From Nocardia mangyaensis (GTDB lineage Bacteria; Actinomycetota; Actinomycetes; Mycobacteriales; Mycobacteriaceae), in assembly GCF_001886715.1 (NCBI RefSeq), contig NZ_CP018082.1, forward strand, positions 7,246,116 through 7,310,115: 64,000 bases of DNA. Reading direction: 5' to 3'. Of the stretch, positions 7,952 through 16,024 are shown piece after piece (the first letter of the stretch is position 1; each line of letters starts with the position of its first letter). The notes under the pieces were generated by a model. That model saw only the letters and a program-made list of their open reading frames with translations, did not search any database and was not told the DNA's origin. The position numbers and the translations under genes are program-made.

Positions 7952-9459
7952 GCGCCACCCCCGTTTTCGGACACTTGCAGGGTTCCGCCCTTCATGATCG
8001 GACCGAGCAGCAGATATTCGGACGTCGTCGGCTTGCGGCCGAGGAATCCTGGGATCGCGGCGTCACCGTGGTAGGAGATCGGCGTGCCGGACGGCGCCGG
8101 TGCCGGTTCGGCCGGAGCCTGTTCCACCGGTGCCGCGGCGGGCGCCGGTGCCGGCTCGCCGCCGAGCAGACCGGGCAGGCCCGGAATCTGGAACGACGGA
8201 ACGAGACCCTCGAGCGGCGTGCCGGCGAACGGGACCACCTCGGTGCCGTTGGCGGTCTGCATCGGCAGCACCGGCGTGGTGAGGCCGGGGATGTCGGGCA
8301 TGCCGGGAATCGAGATCATCGGCGGCAGCCCGGCAGCCGAGTCGAGCCTGCGCGGGCGCAGGTTCTCCGGCAGCGGCGGCAGCGAGGCCTCGGCCGGTGC
8401 GGTGAAGCAGCTCGGGCCGACCAGGTCGCCGTAGCGCGGGCAGTCCGCGACGGTGTAGGGCTTGTACGGCGTGAAGGTCAGACCGGCATTCCACACCATC
8501 TGCTTGCCGTTCGGGCCGCCGTGGAAAGTCGTGTTCAGCGCCGCCAGCGACGGACCGAAGACCTCGAAGACCCGGGTGATCGAGGCCGGATCGGCGGCCA
8601 GTGAACCCAGCGTGGCGTTCATGCCGACGGTGACTTCCTTACCCACATCGGGGTTGGTCGCGAACAGGTCGTTCACCTGGTCGGTGGTGACGCTGGCACC
8701 GGCGAGCAGCGCGATCAGCTGATCCCGCTTGGTCGCGATGGTGTTGGCGGTCTGCACCGAGGAACCGAGCACATTCATCAGTTCCGGCGCCGACTGGTTG
8801 AGCGCGCGCGCCGAGGCCGAGAAGTTGTCGAGCATGCCGCCCAGGTTCGGGCCCGCGTCGGCGACGGTGGTCAGCCAGTGATCGAGGCGCACGATGGTGG
8901 AGCCGGGCACCCGGCCGCTGCCGTCGAGCGCCTGGGTGAGCGTGCCGAGCACGCGGCCCAGCTGCACCGGGTCGATCTCGTCGAGGATGTCGCGCACCGT
9001 GGTGAGGGTGTCCTGCAGCGCGATCGTGCCCTCGCTGCGGTCCTCCGGGATCTGCGAGCCCTCCTTCAGGTACTGGTCGGACGGGCCGTTGAAGACCAGC
9101 TCGACCGAGGTCACCGCGAACAGGTTGCTCGGGACGACGCGGGCGGTGACATTGCTGGGAACACCCTTGGCGAACTCCGGCTTCAGCTCGATGTTCACCT
9201 TCTGCCCGGCGCCCTGGTCGACGATGTCGACGTCCTTGACGACGCCGACGAGCACGCCGCGGAACTTCACATCGGCTTTGGACGGCAGGCCGTCACCGGT
9301 GGTCGACAGGTTGGCGGCCACGTTCACCTTCGGCACGAAGTAGCCCTGGTACCTGGCCATCAGGAAGCCGAGGATCACCGCGAACACCACCAGGCCACAC
9401 GCGCCGGCGATGTAGAGCTGTTTCATCGTGGGGCCACGCCCACTCGGATCGATGATCAT
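7948..9459 (-). CDS. mceA: MCE family protein, first subunit (MceA)
   Basis: A 503-residue first Mce subunit, the longest of the six. It has a membrane anchor (YIAGACGLVVFAVILGFLMA, about residues 16-35), an MCE domain from about residue 46 (VNVAANLSTTGDGLPSKADV), a helical tunnel domain, and a C-terminal region rich in Pro, Ala and Gly with a PGMPDIPGL-type stretch that is probably flexible in the periplasm. ATG 9459 is chosen because a purine-rich GGGGTAGGGG lies just upstream; a second ATG at 9426 would shorten it by 11 residues. Its start is 7 bases from the yrbEB stop, implying translational coupling. Confidence 0.85.
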   Translation of the reverse strand: MIIDPSGRGPTMKQLYIAGACGLVVFAVILGFLMARYQGYFVPKVNVAANLSTTGDGLPSKADVKFRGVLVGVVKDVDIVDQGAGQKVNIELKPEFAKGVPSNVTARVVPSNLFAVTSVELVFNGPSDQYLKEGSQIPEDRSEGTIALQDTLTTVRDILDEIDPVQLGRVLGTLTQALDGSGRVPGSTIVRLDHWLTTVADAGPNLGGMLDNFSASARALNQSAPELMNVLGSSVQTANTIATKRDQLIALLAGASVTTDQVNDLFATNPDVGKEVTVGMNATLGSLAADPASITRVFEVFGPSLAALNTTFHGGPNGKQMVWNAGLTFTPYKPYTVADCPRYGDLVGPSCFTAPAEASLPPLPENLRPRRLDSAAGLPPMISIPGMPDIPGLTTPVLPMQTANGTEVVPFAGTPLEGLVPSFQIPGLPGLLGGEPAPAPAAAPVEQAPAEPAPAPSGTPISYHGDAAIPGFLGRKPTTSEYLLLGPIMKGGTLQVSENGGGA

Positions 9460-9466
9460 CGCGCCC

Positions 9467-10330
9467 CTACCCCGAGATCCTGATGCCGGGGTCGACGCCC
9501 CAGATCGCCAAAGTCATGAACAGGTCGGCGAACACGACCAGGATGATGCACATCTTGATCGCCCGACCGGCCGCGACGCCGACGCCTTCGGGACCACCCG
9601 AGGCGAAGAAGCCGTAGTAGCACTGGATGAAGGTGGTGATCATGACGAACACGATCGCCTTGAGCAGCGAGTACAGCACGTCGGTCGGTACCAGGAATTG
9701 GTAGAAGTAGTGCGAGTACGTGCCCGCCGCGGTGCCGCCGATCAACTGCACGGTGACCGCGCAGGACAGGTAGGCCATCGCCAGACCGAGGCAGTACAGC
9801 GGCACGATCGCCATGACCGCGGCCGCCATGCGCGTGCTGACCAGGTAGGGCAGCGGGCGGATGGCCACCGATTCGAGCGCGTCGATCTCCTCGGAGATGC
9901 GCATCGCGCCGAGCTGGGCGGTGAATCGACAGCCCGCCTGGGCCGCGAAGGCCAGTGCCGCCAGGAGCGGACCGAGTTCGCGGGTGGTGGCGAAGGCCGA
10001 GATGGCGCCGGTGATCGGGCTCAGGCCGAGCAGGTTCAGCGAGGTGTAGCCCTGGATGGCCACCGTCATACCGCCGAAGGCGCTGATGATCAGAATGACG
10101 CCGATGGTGCCGCCACCGACGACGATGTTGCCGTTGCCCCAGGTGACGTCGGAGAGCAGCCGCCAGACTTCCTTCGGATACTGCTTGAACGCCAGCGGAA
10201 TCGAGCCAACCGAACGCAGGAAGAAGAAGACCTGGTGACCGAGGCGAGCGAGTAGGTCGACGGGCGCCTGGCCGGCCGCCTTGAGCTGGCGCAGCGGCCG
10301 CAGCAGCGGAGGTACATAGGTTGATGACAA
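9467..10330 (-). CDS. yrbEB: MlaE-family ABC permease YrbEB
   Basis: A 287-residue integral membrane permease of the MlaE/YrbE family. It contains the conserved region ATTRELGPLLAALAFAAQAG followed by RISEEIDALESVAIRPLPYL, the segment that contacts the Mce ATPase, and about five to six membrane helices. Two such permeases form the inner-membrane core beneath the Mce hexamer. It begins 3 bases after the yrbEA stop. The matching ATPase (Mkl/MceG type) is not in this window; in actinobacteria it is usually encoded elsewhere and shared among mce systems. Confidence 0.9.
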   Translation of the reverse strand: MSSTYVPPLLRPLRQLKAAGQAPVDLLARLGHQVFFFLRSVGSIPLAFKQYPKEVWRLLSDVTWGNGNIVVGGGTIGVILIISAFGGMTVAIQGYTSLNLLGLSPITGAISAFATTRELGPLLAALAFAAQAGCRFTAQLGAMRISEEIDALESVAIRPLPYLVSTRMAAAVMAIVPLYCLGLAMAYLSCAVTVQLIGGTAAGTYSHYFYQFLVPTDVLYSLLKAIVFVMITTFIQCYYGFFASGGPEGVGVAAGRAIKMCIILVVFADLFMTLAIWGVDPGIRISG

Positions 10331-10333
10331 GGC

Positions 10334-11188
10334 TCAGACCACCTGTGGGGGGAAGACGGCGGCGTAGATCTGGGTGATCGCCACGTTGACGCCGAGCAGC
10401 ATGACCATGGAACTGACGACTGCCGAGTTCACCGCGTTGGCGACACCGCCCGGTCCACCGCGAGCGTTGAGCCCACAGTCGCAGGCGATGATGCCGGCGA
10501 TCAGGCCGAAGATCACCGATTTGAGCAGCGCCACCGCGAGATCGAGGGTGACCGCGAAGGAGGCGAAGGTGCTCATGTAGGAGCCGGGGGTACCCGCCTG
10601 GGCGAAGATGTTGAACATGTAGCCGGTGATGAAACCGACGAAGACGACGAAGCCGCAGAGCAGGAAGCTGACGATCATCGCGGCGCCGAGCCGGGGGGCG
10701 ACCAGCCTGCGCAGCGGATCGACGCCCATCACCTTCATCGCGTCGATCTCTTCACGGATGGTGCGGGAGCCGAGGTCGGCGCAGACCGCCGAACCGACTG
10801 CACCGGCGATCATGATCGAGGTGACCAGTGGGGCGCCCTGCTGGATGATGCCGAGGCCGTTGGCCGCGCCGATGAACGAGGTGGCGCCGACTTGGCCGGC
10901 GACCGCGCCGACCTGGATGGACACGATGACCGCGATCGGGATGGCGACGAGCAGGGTGGGCGCGGCAGCGACATTGGCCATGAACGCGCACTGCCGGACG
11001 AACTCGTCGAAGGGGAAGCGCTTGCGGAAGATCGCGACGATCAGCTCCGTGATCGCCTCGAAACCCATCGTGATCTGTCGGCCGAAGGTTTCGAGCGACT
11101 TCTTCGGATGGTCGTCCCAAAGGCCCTTGCTCCAGTCGACAGCCTCGCTGACTCGTGAACGTGTGGGCGGACTCTTGGTCGACTGCAC
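10334..11188 (-). CDS. yrbEA: MlaE-family ABC permease YrbEA
   Basis: First gene of the mce operon, 284 residues. It has a soluble N-terminal segment (about 45 residues) with an interface helix, then an MlaE domain with GAPLVTSIMIAGAVGSAVCA and RTIREEIDAMKVMGVDPLRR, the family signature for the ATPase-coupling loop. With YrbEB it forms the permease dimer. About 515 bases of lower-GC spacer separate it from the divergent S1 protease, and an ACTAC-3-GTAGT dyad 64 bases upstream of its start is the best candidate operator. No mce repressor gene is next to the operon. Confidence 0.9.
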   Translation of the reverse strand: MQSTKSPPTRSRVSEAVDWSKGLWDDHPKKSLETFGRQITMGFEAITELIVAIFRKRFPFDEFVRQCAFMANVAAAPTLLVAIPIAVIVSIQVGAVAGQVGATSFIGAANGLGIIQQGAPLVTSIMIAGAVGSAVCADLGSRTIREEIDAMKVMGVDPLRRLVAPRLGAAMIVSFLLCGFVVFVGFITGYMFNIFAQAGTPGSYMSTFASFAVTLDLAVALLKSVIFGLIAGIIACDCGLNARGGPGGVANAVNSAVVSSMVMLLGVNVAITQIYAAVFPPQVV

Positions 11189-11251
11189 TGCTTTTACCCC
11201 TCTCGACGCCGGCCCTCATTGCCCCGGCGACTTGTTTGCTTGACGCACCTT

Positions 11252-11264
11252 ACTACGGAGTAGT
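11252..11264. promoter_or_regulatory. Candidate operator dyad upstream of the mce operon
   Basis: ACTAC-GGA-GTAGT is a perfect dyad with 5-base arms, 64 bases before the yrbEA start codon. Its size resembles the binding half-sites of TetR- or GntR-type repressors that control mce operons, but it does not match the KstR consensus as I remember it. Regulation is inferred from position only. Confidence 0.35.
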
Positions 11265-11695
11265 GCAGAACACACCACCGACATGTGAGCGCTGTCATAG
11301 ATGGAGGTCACTGTCCACAACTGTTATGAGCCGTGCCATGCCGGACCCTACCGGCCCTATTTGTACAGTTACGGAGATTGCTCGGGATGTCGTTTTCCCA
11401 CATGGATTCCCAGTACCGGCGGTCGCGCCAAACAAATATTGCGGAAAACTGTCATTCATAACGAACCCCTCGCCGGAATGCGTGGACACATCACACGCAG
11501 AACCCGGAAATGGTCGCTTGATCACGATTCCAATAGACATCAGCTATCACCGACGGTGCGGCGCCCGCTCTGGTAAGCAGCAAACACACACTGTTCGCGG
11601 AAAGTGTGCCAACCAGGGCTCGAGCATGGCGCGCCCGGGACGGAATACAGGCACGATAGGCAAACCGAATTGATATCGTGCGGACTTCCGACATC
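11265..11695. other. Lower-GC spacer between the mce operon and the S1 protease gene
   Basis: This stretch is visibly richer in A and T than the flanking genes. Short frames cross both strands (for example 11295-11540 minus) but none shows a recognisable domain, actinobacterial codon bias or a ribosome-binding site. Near the protease gene there is a CACGAT/ATCGTG inverted repeat (11652-11657 and 11675-11680). I see no tRNA or transposon end. It probably holds the divergent promoters. Confidence 0.5.
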
Positions 11696-11704
11696 TGGAG
11701 GGAC

Positions 11705-12379
11705 ATGTTCAGCAAACTCGCCAAGGTAGCCAGCGCTGCCTTCGCCGTCGCCCTCGGTGCAGTACTGCTCGGCACCGGGGCCGGCGCTTCGCAGGCACAA
11801 CCAGGCCCACCGGTGCTCGGCGGCGGGTCCGGCATCGTCATCGACGACATGTTCGAGTGCACACTCACGACGGTCGGCAATGACAGCGGCGGCAGACTGG
11901 TCGGCCTGACCGCGGGCCACTGCGGCGACGCGGGCTCCCGGGTCGCCGCCGAAGTGAACCGTGGCTACGGCGAGATCGGCCGGTTCGTCTATAGCAACGC
12001 CGAACTCGACTACGCGGTCATCGAGTTCACGCCCGGCCGGATCATTCCGGTCAACCGGATCGGCAATGTCACCATCACCGGCCTCGGCGGGCCCGCGCAG
12101 TTCCCGACGATCGTGTGCAAAGAAGGCAGAACGACCGGCAACACCTGCGGCGTGAGCTGGGGTGATGTCTTCCAGACCCAGATGGAGACCTGGTCGCAGA
12201 TGTGTGTGGTCGAAGGCGATTCCGGTGCGCCGGTCGTGGTCGGCTCGACGCTGGTCGGCATGGTGAACGCCTATCTGGCGGTCGCCTGTTTCGGTCCCGA
12301 GGTCGGCACGAACATGACCTCGATCATGGACGACATCAACGCGAGGGGTGGCCCGGGCGCGGGCTATCGCCCTGTGTGA
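11705..12379 (+). CDS. Secreted S1-family serine protease
   Basis: A 224-residue exported chymotrypsin-fold protease. A signal peptide covers about residues 1-32 (KLAKVASAAFAVALGAVLLG ... ASQAQP). The triad is visible: His72 in LTAGHCG, Asp102 in AELDYAVIEF and Ser173 in EGDSGAPV. Cys51/Cys73 and later cysteines could form disulphides. The size and lack of a long propeptide resemble small secreted S1 peptidases of Nocardia and Streptomyces. ATG 11705 is used because GGAG lies 6 bases upstream and the signal peptide begins there; the frame also opens at 11678. Its physiological substrate is unknown. Confidence 0.85.
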   Translation: MFSKLAKVASAAFAVALGAVLLGTGAGASQAQPGPPVLGGGSGIVIDDMFECTLTTVGNDSGGRLVGLTAGHCGDAGSRVAAEVNRGYGEIGRFVYSNAELDYAVIEFTPGRIIPVNRIGNVTITGLGGPAQFPTIVCKEGRTTGNTCGVSWGDVFQTQMETWSQMCVVEGDSGAPVVVGSTLVGMVNAYLAVACFGPEVGTNMTSIMDDINARGGPGAGYRPV

Positions 12380-12380
12380 T

Positions 12381-12398
12381 CGGCGGCTGGTGCCGCCG
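12381..12398. terminator. Short GC hairpin between convergent genes
   Basis: CGGCGGC and GCCGCCG pair around a 4-base loop immediately after the S1 protease stop, 25 bases before the convergent MFS gene ends. It could act as a weak terminator. Confidence 0.4.
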
Positions 12399-12422
12399 GA
12401 CCCAAGGCCGCGAACGTGGTGG

Positions 12423-13871
12423 TCACTGTGGGTCGGGAGGTGCCAGCGCCGGGCCGTCGGCCCCGGCGCAGTGCGGCAGACAGTCCACCCGCTCGGGTGC
12501 GGCGGCCTGGCGCGGTACCCGTAGCAACACCGCGGCGAGGCCCCCGCCGAGGAGAAGCAGTAGCGCGCACCAGCGCATGGCGGTGTCGAAGCCGACCGCG
12601 AAGGCGGCCGGGTCGGTGAACGCCCCGGAGAGTCCGGCCAGTCCGGGCAGCGCGGCCACGGCCAAGAGCTGGGCGGTCCGCGCGACAGCGTTGTTCACCC
12701 CCGAGGCGATTCCGGCCTCGGCGACGGGCACTGCCGCCAGGACCGCGCCGGTCAGCGGCGCGACCAGCGCCGACAGGCCGAGGCCGAAGATCAACACGCC
12801 CGGCAGCACATCGGTCAGATAGTTCGCGTCGGGTCCGATCCGTTGCAGCGCGAACACACCGACCGCGGCCAACAGCGGGCCGACGGTCAGTGGAATGCGC
12901 GGACCGTGCCGTTGTGCCCAGCGGCCCGCCGGGGCCGAGAGCACCAGCATCAGCACCGTCACCGGCAGGCTCGCCGCGCCCGAGGCCATCGGTGAATACC
13001 CCGAGACCAGCTGCAATTGCAGAACCAGCAGGAAGAACACCCCGCCCAGCGCGGCGTAGACGAGCAGCGTCACCACGTTCGCGACGGTGAACACCCGCGA
13101 GCCGAACAGCGCGGGCGGCACCAGCGGATTCGGGCTGCGCAGCTCCACCAGGACGAACCCCCCGAGCGCGAGCGCGCCGAACACCACCAGCAGGGGATGG
13201 GCGTCGATCAGGCCCAGGGTGAGCGCGCCGAGGGCGAGCGCCACGATCACCGCACCCGGGACATCCACCCGCGCAGGCGCGTTCGGATCACGACTCTCCG
13301 GCACCGACCGGATCGCGACCACACCCACGACCAGCGCCAACGGCACATTGAGCAGGAAGATGGCGCGCCAGCCGACGAGATCGATCAGCCCGCCGCCGAG
13401 CAGCGGCCCGAACGCTCCGGCCACCCCGCCCAGGCCCGACCACAGGCCGATCGCGCTGCCCTGATCACCTCGATCGATCGAGGCCGAGATCAGCGCCAGA
13501 CTTCCCGGCGTGAGCAGCGCACCAGCGACGCCCTGCAGCAGCCGCGCGGCGACCAGCATCTCGATATTCACCGCCGCCGCGCACAGCAGCGAGGTGATCG
13601 CGAATCCGACGATCCCCCAGACGAACACGCGCCGACGGCCCAGCCGGTCGCCGAGCGAGCCGCCGAGCAGGATGAACGAGGCGAGGGTGAGGGTGTAGCC
13701 GTTGACGGTCCACTGCAATCCCGCGACGTCGGTGTCCAGCGACTCGCCGATGCGTGGCAGCGCGACCGAGACGACGGTGGCGTCCAGCGACGCCATCGAG
13801 GAGCCGAGGACGGTGGCGAGCATGATCCACCGGCCCGTCGCCGATTTCAGCCGAACCGTCTGGGTCGCCAC
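12423..13871 (-). CDS. MFS drug exporter (DHA2/EmrB-QacA type, 14 helices)
   Basis: A 482-residue proton-driven efflux protein. It begins with the family phrase MLATVLGSSMASLDATVVSV in helix 1, has GGSLGDRLGRRRVF (MFS motif A, about residues 70-85) after helix 2, and GLGGVAGAFGPLLGGGLIDL (motif C, antiporter) in helix 5. Length and motif C place it with 14-helix drug:H+ antiporters that export hydrophobic cations, antibiotics or lipids. Start is GTG 13871. The C-terminal tail is short and Ala/Pro-rich. No adjacent TetR or MarR gene controls it, so regulation is not apparent. Confidence 0.85.
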   Translation of the reverse strand: MATQTVRLKSATGRWIMLATVLGSSMASLDATVVSVALPRIGESLDTDVAGLQWTVNGYTLTLASFILLGGSLGDRLGRRRVFVWGIVGFAITSLLCAAAVNIEMLVAARLLQGVAGALLTPGSLALISASIDRGDQGSAIGLWSGLGGVAGAFGPLLGGGLIDLVGWRAIFLLNVPLALVVGVVAIRSVPESRDPNAPARVDVPGAVIVALALGALTLGLIDAHPLLVVFGALALGGFVLVELRSPNPLVPPALFGSRVFTVANVVTLLVYAALGGVFFLLVLQLQLVSGYSPMASGAASLPVTVLMLVLSAPAGRWAQRHGPRIPLTVGPLLAAVGVFALQRIGPDANYLTDVLPGVLIFGLGLSALVAPLTGAVLAAVPVAEAGIASGVNNAVARTAQLLAVAALPGLAGLSGAFTDPAAFAVGFDTAMRWCALLLLLGGGLAAVLLRVPRQAAAPERVDCLPHCAGADGPALAPPDPQ

Positions 13872-13909
13872 CCGTCCAAGCTAGCGCCTACCAGGGAAGT
13901 TCGCCGGAA

Positions 13910-14527
13910 CTACAGGCTCTGCAAGCAGACCACGAAGCGACGCTCGGGATACTCGCCGCCGGAATCGGCGGGGTCGGGGCAGTCGTCGATGTCGTCGGTG
14001 TCCTGCAGGACCGCGACGACTTTGACCGGATCGGAACCGGACTCGGCGCAGTCGATGCGAGTCGGGTCGCTACCGCCGATGTCCATGCAGCCGCCGACGA
14101 CCCAGTCGATGTCCAGACACAGGGCGCCCGTCTCGATCCCGTCGAGCGACTCGGCGTAGAAGTTGTCGCTGTCGCTGACGCACTCGCCGCTGGTCCTGGC
14201 CTTGCCGATGACCTTGTAGTTCGAGGATCGGCTGCCGCAGGAGGCCTTCTCGATGGTGGCGTCGTCGACGGTGCCGCCCAGTACGACGCAATCGCCGACA
14301 CTGGCCTGGAAATCGGTGTCGCCGCCGCGGCTCGAGGTCGGGGCGGGTTTGCTCGTGGTCGTCGTGCTCGACTGGGTGGTCGGTGCCGCACTGCTGGTGG
14401 CCGGGACGACGTCGATCGCCGGTTGGGCGTTGCCGTCGATGGTGCCACCGCATCCGGCCGAGACGAACGCGGCCACCGTGATGGCGGCAGCACCGACGAA
14501 CCGGCCGAGGGACAGATCTGCAAACAC
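13910..14527 (-). CDS. LppU-like lipoprotein
   Basis: A 205-residue exported lipoprotein. The signal peptide ends in the lipobox VSAGC with Cys26, followed by a Ser/Thr/Pro-rich linker (about residues 40-68). The folded C-terminal part has four or more cysteines in a pattern seen in mycobacterial and nocardial LppU proteins: VGDCVVLGG, KASCGSRSSNYKVIG, TSGECV, GALCLDIDW and VVCLQSL. The function of LppU is unknown. It is transcribed away from the serine hydrolase gene across a 115-base spacer. Confidence 0.7.
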   Translation of the reverse strand: MFADLSLGRFVGAAAITVAAFVSAGCGGTIDGNAQPAIDVVPATSSAAPTTQSSTTTTSKPAPTSSRGGDTDFQASVGDCVVLGGTVDDATIEKASCGSRSSNYKVIGKARTSGECVSDSDNFYAESLDGIETGALCLDIDWVVGGCMDIGGSDPTRIDCAESGSDPVKVVAVLQDTDDIDDCPDPADSGGEYPERRFVVCLQSL

Positions 14528-14573
14528 CTACTGTGAATACACCACCGAAGCCACCTGCGTCGACTCCGTCCCG

Positions 14574-14596
14574 GTGTCCGGACACTGCGTTACCCT
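14574..14596 (+). promoter_or_regulatory. Perfect 12-base palindrome followed by a candidate -10 (TACCCT)
   Basis: GTGTCCGGACAC (14574-14585) is a perfect palindrome between the divergent LppU and serine-hydrolase genes. TACCCT at 14591-14596 is a plausible actinobacterial -10, about 45 bases before the hydrolase start. The palindrome lies just upstream of it, where a regulator could act. Confidence 0.35.
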
Positions 14597-14642
14597 TGGG
14601 ATTCCGGCCTCCCGGGTCGGCCTGCATCAGGAGGTGAACCCG

Positions 14643-15938
14643 ATGGTGGCAGCAACGGCGGGAGATTTCGGCCCACTGACCAGACCCGGCGCGCTCGTGG
14701 CGCCGCGCCAGATGCTCATCGATCCTCGCTTCATCCGGCTCGCCGACCATTTCTTCGGCATGTTCCCGCAACCGAGTCGTGGTGGGGGAGCGCTGGCGGT
14801 CTATCTCGACGGCCGACCGGTCGTGGATGTCTGGGCCGGTTGGGCGGCCAAGGATCAGCGCTGGCACGGCGACCACGTCGCACTCACCTTCTCCACCGGC
14901 AAGGGTGTGGCCGCCACGGTGCTGCACCGGCTGGCCGAACGCGGCCTCATCGACTACGAGGCGCCGGTAGCCGAGTACTGGCCGGAGTTCGCCGCGCACG
15001 GCAAAGCCGACATCACGGTGCGCGATGTGCTCTCGCACCGGGCCGGACTGCACCGGGTGCGCGGGCTGGTGCCGGGGCGCGAGGGCATTCTCGACTACGG
15101 CGCGGTGGTGAAGGCGCTGGCCGAGAGCCCCGCCGACCCCCGCCGCATCCGCACCTCCGGCTATCACGCGATCACCTTCGGCTGGCTGGTCGCCGAGATC
15201 GTGCAGCGGGTGACCGGTGATCCCTTCACCGAGGTCCTGCGCCGAGAAGTGGCTCAGCCGTTGGGAATCGACGAGTTCTGGTTCCAGGTCCCGGCCGGGC
15301 AGCGGCACCGGATCGCCAAGATCTTCCCGCACCTGGCCCCGCCGGGGATTCGCTGGAACACCGCGTCCTCGGTGCTGTCGTGGGTGCGGCCGGTGCGCGG
15401 GCTGGCCGAGGCGGGCATGCCGGAGAGTTTCGACGAGTTGGTCCGCGACCCGCGGGTGCACGACGCGGTGATGCCGGGCTGGAACGGAGTGTTCTCGGCG
15501 CGGGCGCTGGCCAGGATGTACGGCGCGCTCGCCAACGAGGGCGTGGTGTACGGCGGTGACGCCGAGCATCGTCCGAAGTCCGGGAACCCGGCGGTGTCGT
15601 TGCTGCGGCCGGAGACGGTCGAGACGATCAACCGCACCCAGCAGACCGAGAGCCGCGACTACGTCCTCGGCCTGCCGCTGCGGTTCACCCTCGGCTATCA
15701 CCGACCGGTGCTGATGACCAAGCAGCAGCCGCGAAACGCGTTCGGCCACTACGGTGTCGGTGGCTCCGGCGCCTACGCCGACCCTGACCTGCGGATGTCG
15801 ATCGCGTTCGTCACCAACCGGCTCGGCAATGCCGTCACCGCGCTCGGCGACGCCCGCTTGGCCAAGCTCGCCGCGCTCGCCCAGGGCACCGCGCGTCGCC
15901 TGCGCACCGCGTCGGCCACGCCTGACCTGGACAGTTGA
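14643..15938 (+). CDS. Serine hydrolase, class C beta-lactamase/esterase fold
   Basis: A 431-residue protein of the beta-lactamase-related esterase family. The nucleophile motif is STGK (Ser84 to Lys87), the YxN-type position is Tyr173 in SGYHAITFGW, and the third motif is HYGVGGSG near residue 370. SHRAGLHRVRG (residues 130-140) is the loop usual in this family. Such proteins are esterases, D-aminopeptidases or lipases (LipE/LipD-like) more often than true beta-lactamases. No signal peptide is visible, so it is probably cytoplasmic. ATG 14643 is chosen because AGGAGGT lies 7 bases upstream, the best ribosome-binding site in this region; the frame is open to 14253. Confidence 0.8.
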   Translation: MVAATAGDFGPLTRPGALVAPRQMLIDPRFIRLADHFFGMFPQPSRGGGALAVYLDGRPVVDVWAGWAAKDQRWHGDHVALTFSTGKGVAATVLHRLAERGLIDYEAPVAEYWPEFAAHGKADITVRDVLSHRAGLHRVRGLVPGREGILDYGAVVKALAESPADPRRIRTSGYHAITFGWLVAEIVQRVTGDPFTEVLRREVAQPLGIDEFWFQVPAGQRHRIAKIFPHLAPPGIRWNTASSVLSWVRPVRGLAEAGMPESFDELVRDPRVHDAVMPGWNGVFSARALARMYGALANEGVVYGGDAEHRPKSGNPAVSLLRPETVETINRTQQTESRDYVLGLPLRFTLGYHRPVLMTKQQPRNAFGHYGVGGSGAYADPDLRMSIAFVTNRLGNAVTALGDARLAKLAALAQGTARRLRTASATPDLDS

Positions 15939-16024
15939 TCCGATGCTGACCTGAGGGCCTGGCCATCGATGGTCCGGCTTCGCGCCCACTCGAACCGGAG
16001 GTCCAGGTCGGTCGTAGTACCGGT

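Noticed and set aside
11295..11540. Possible small gene on the minus strand in the lower-GC spacer
   Set aside because: No ribosome-binding site, no motif, and codon use unlike the neighbours.
14643..15938. True class C beta-lactamase resistance gene
   Set aside because: There is no signal peptide, and the motif set (STGK, SGYH, HYGVGGSG) fits the esterase branch of the fold.
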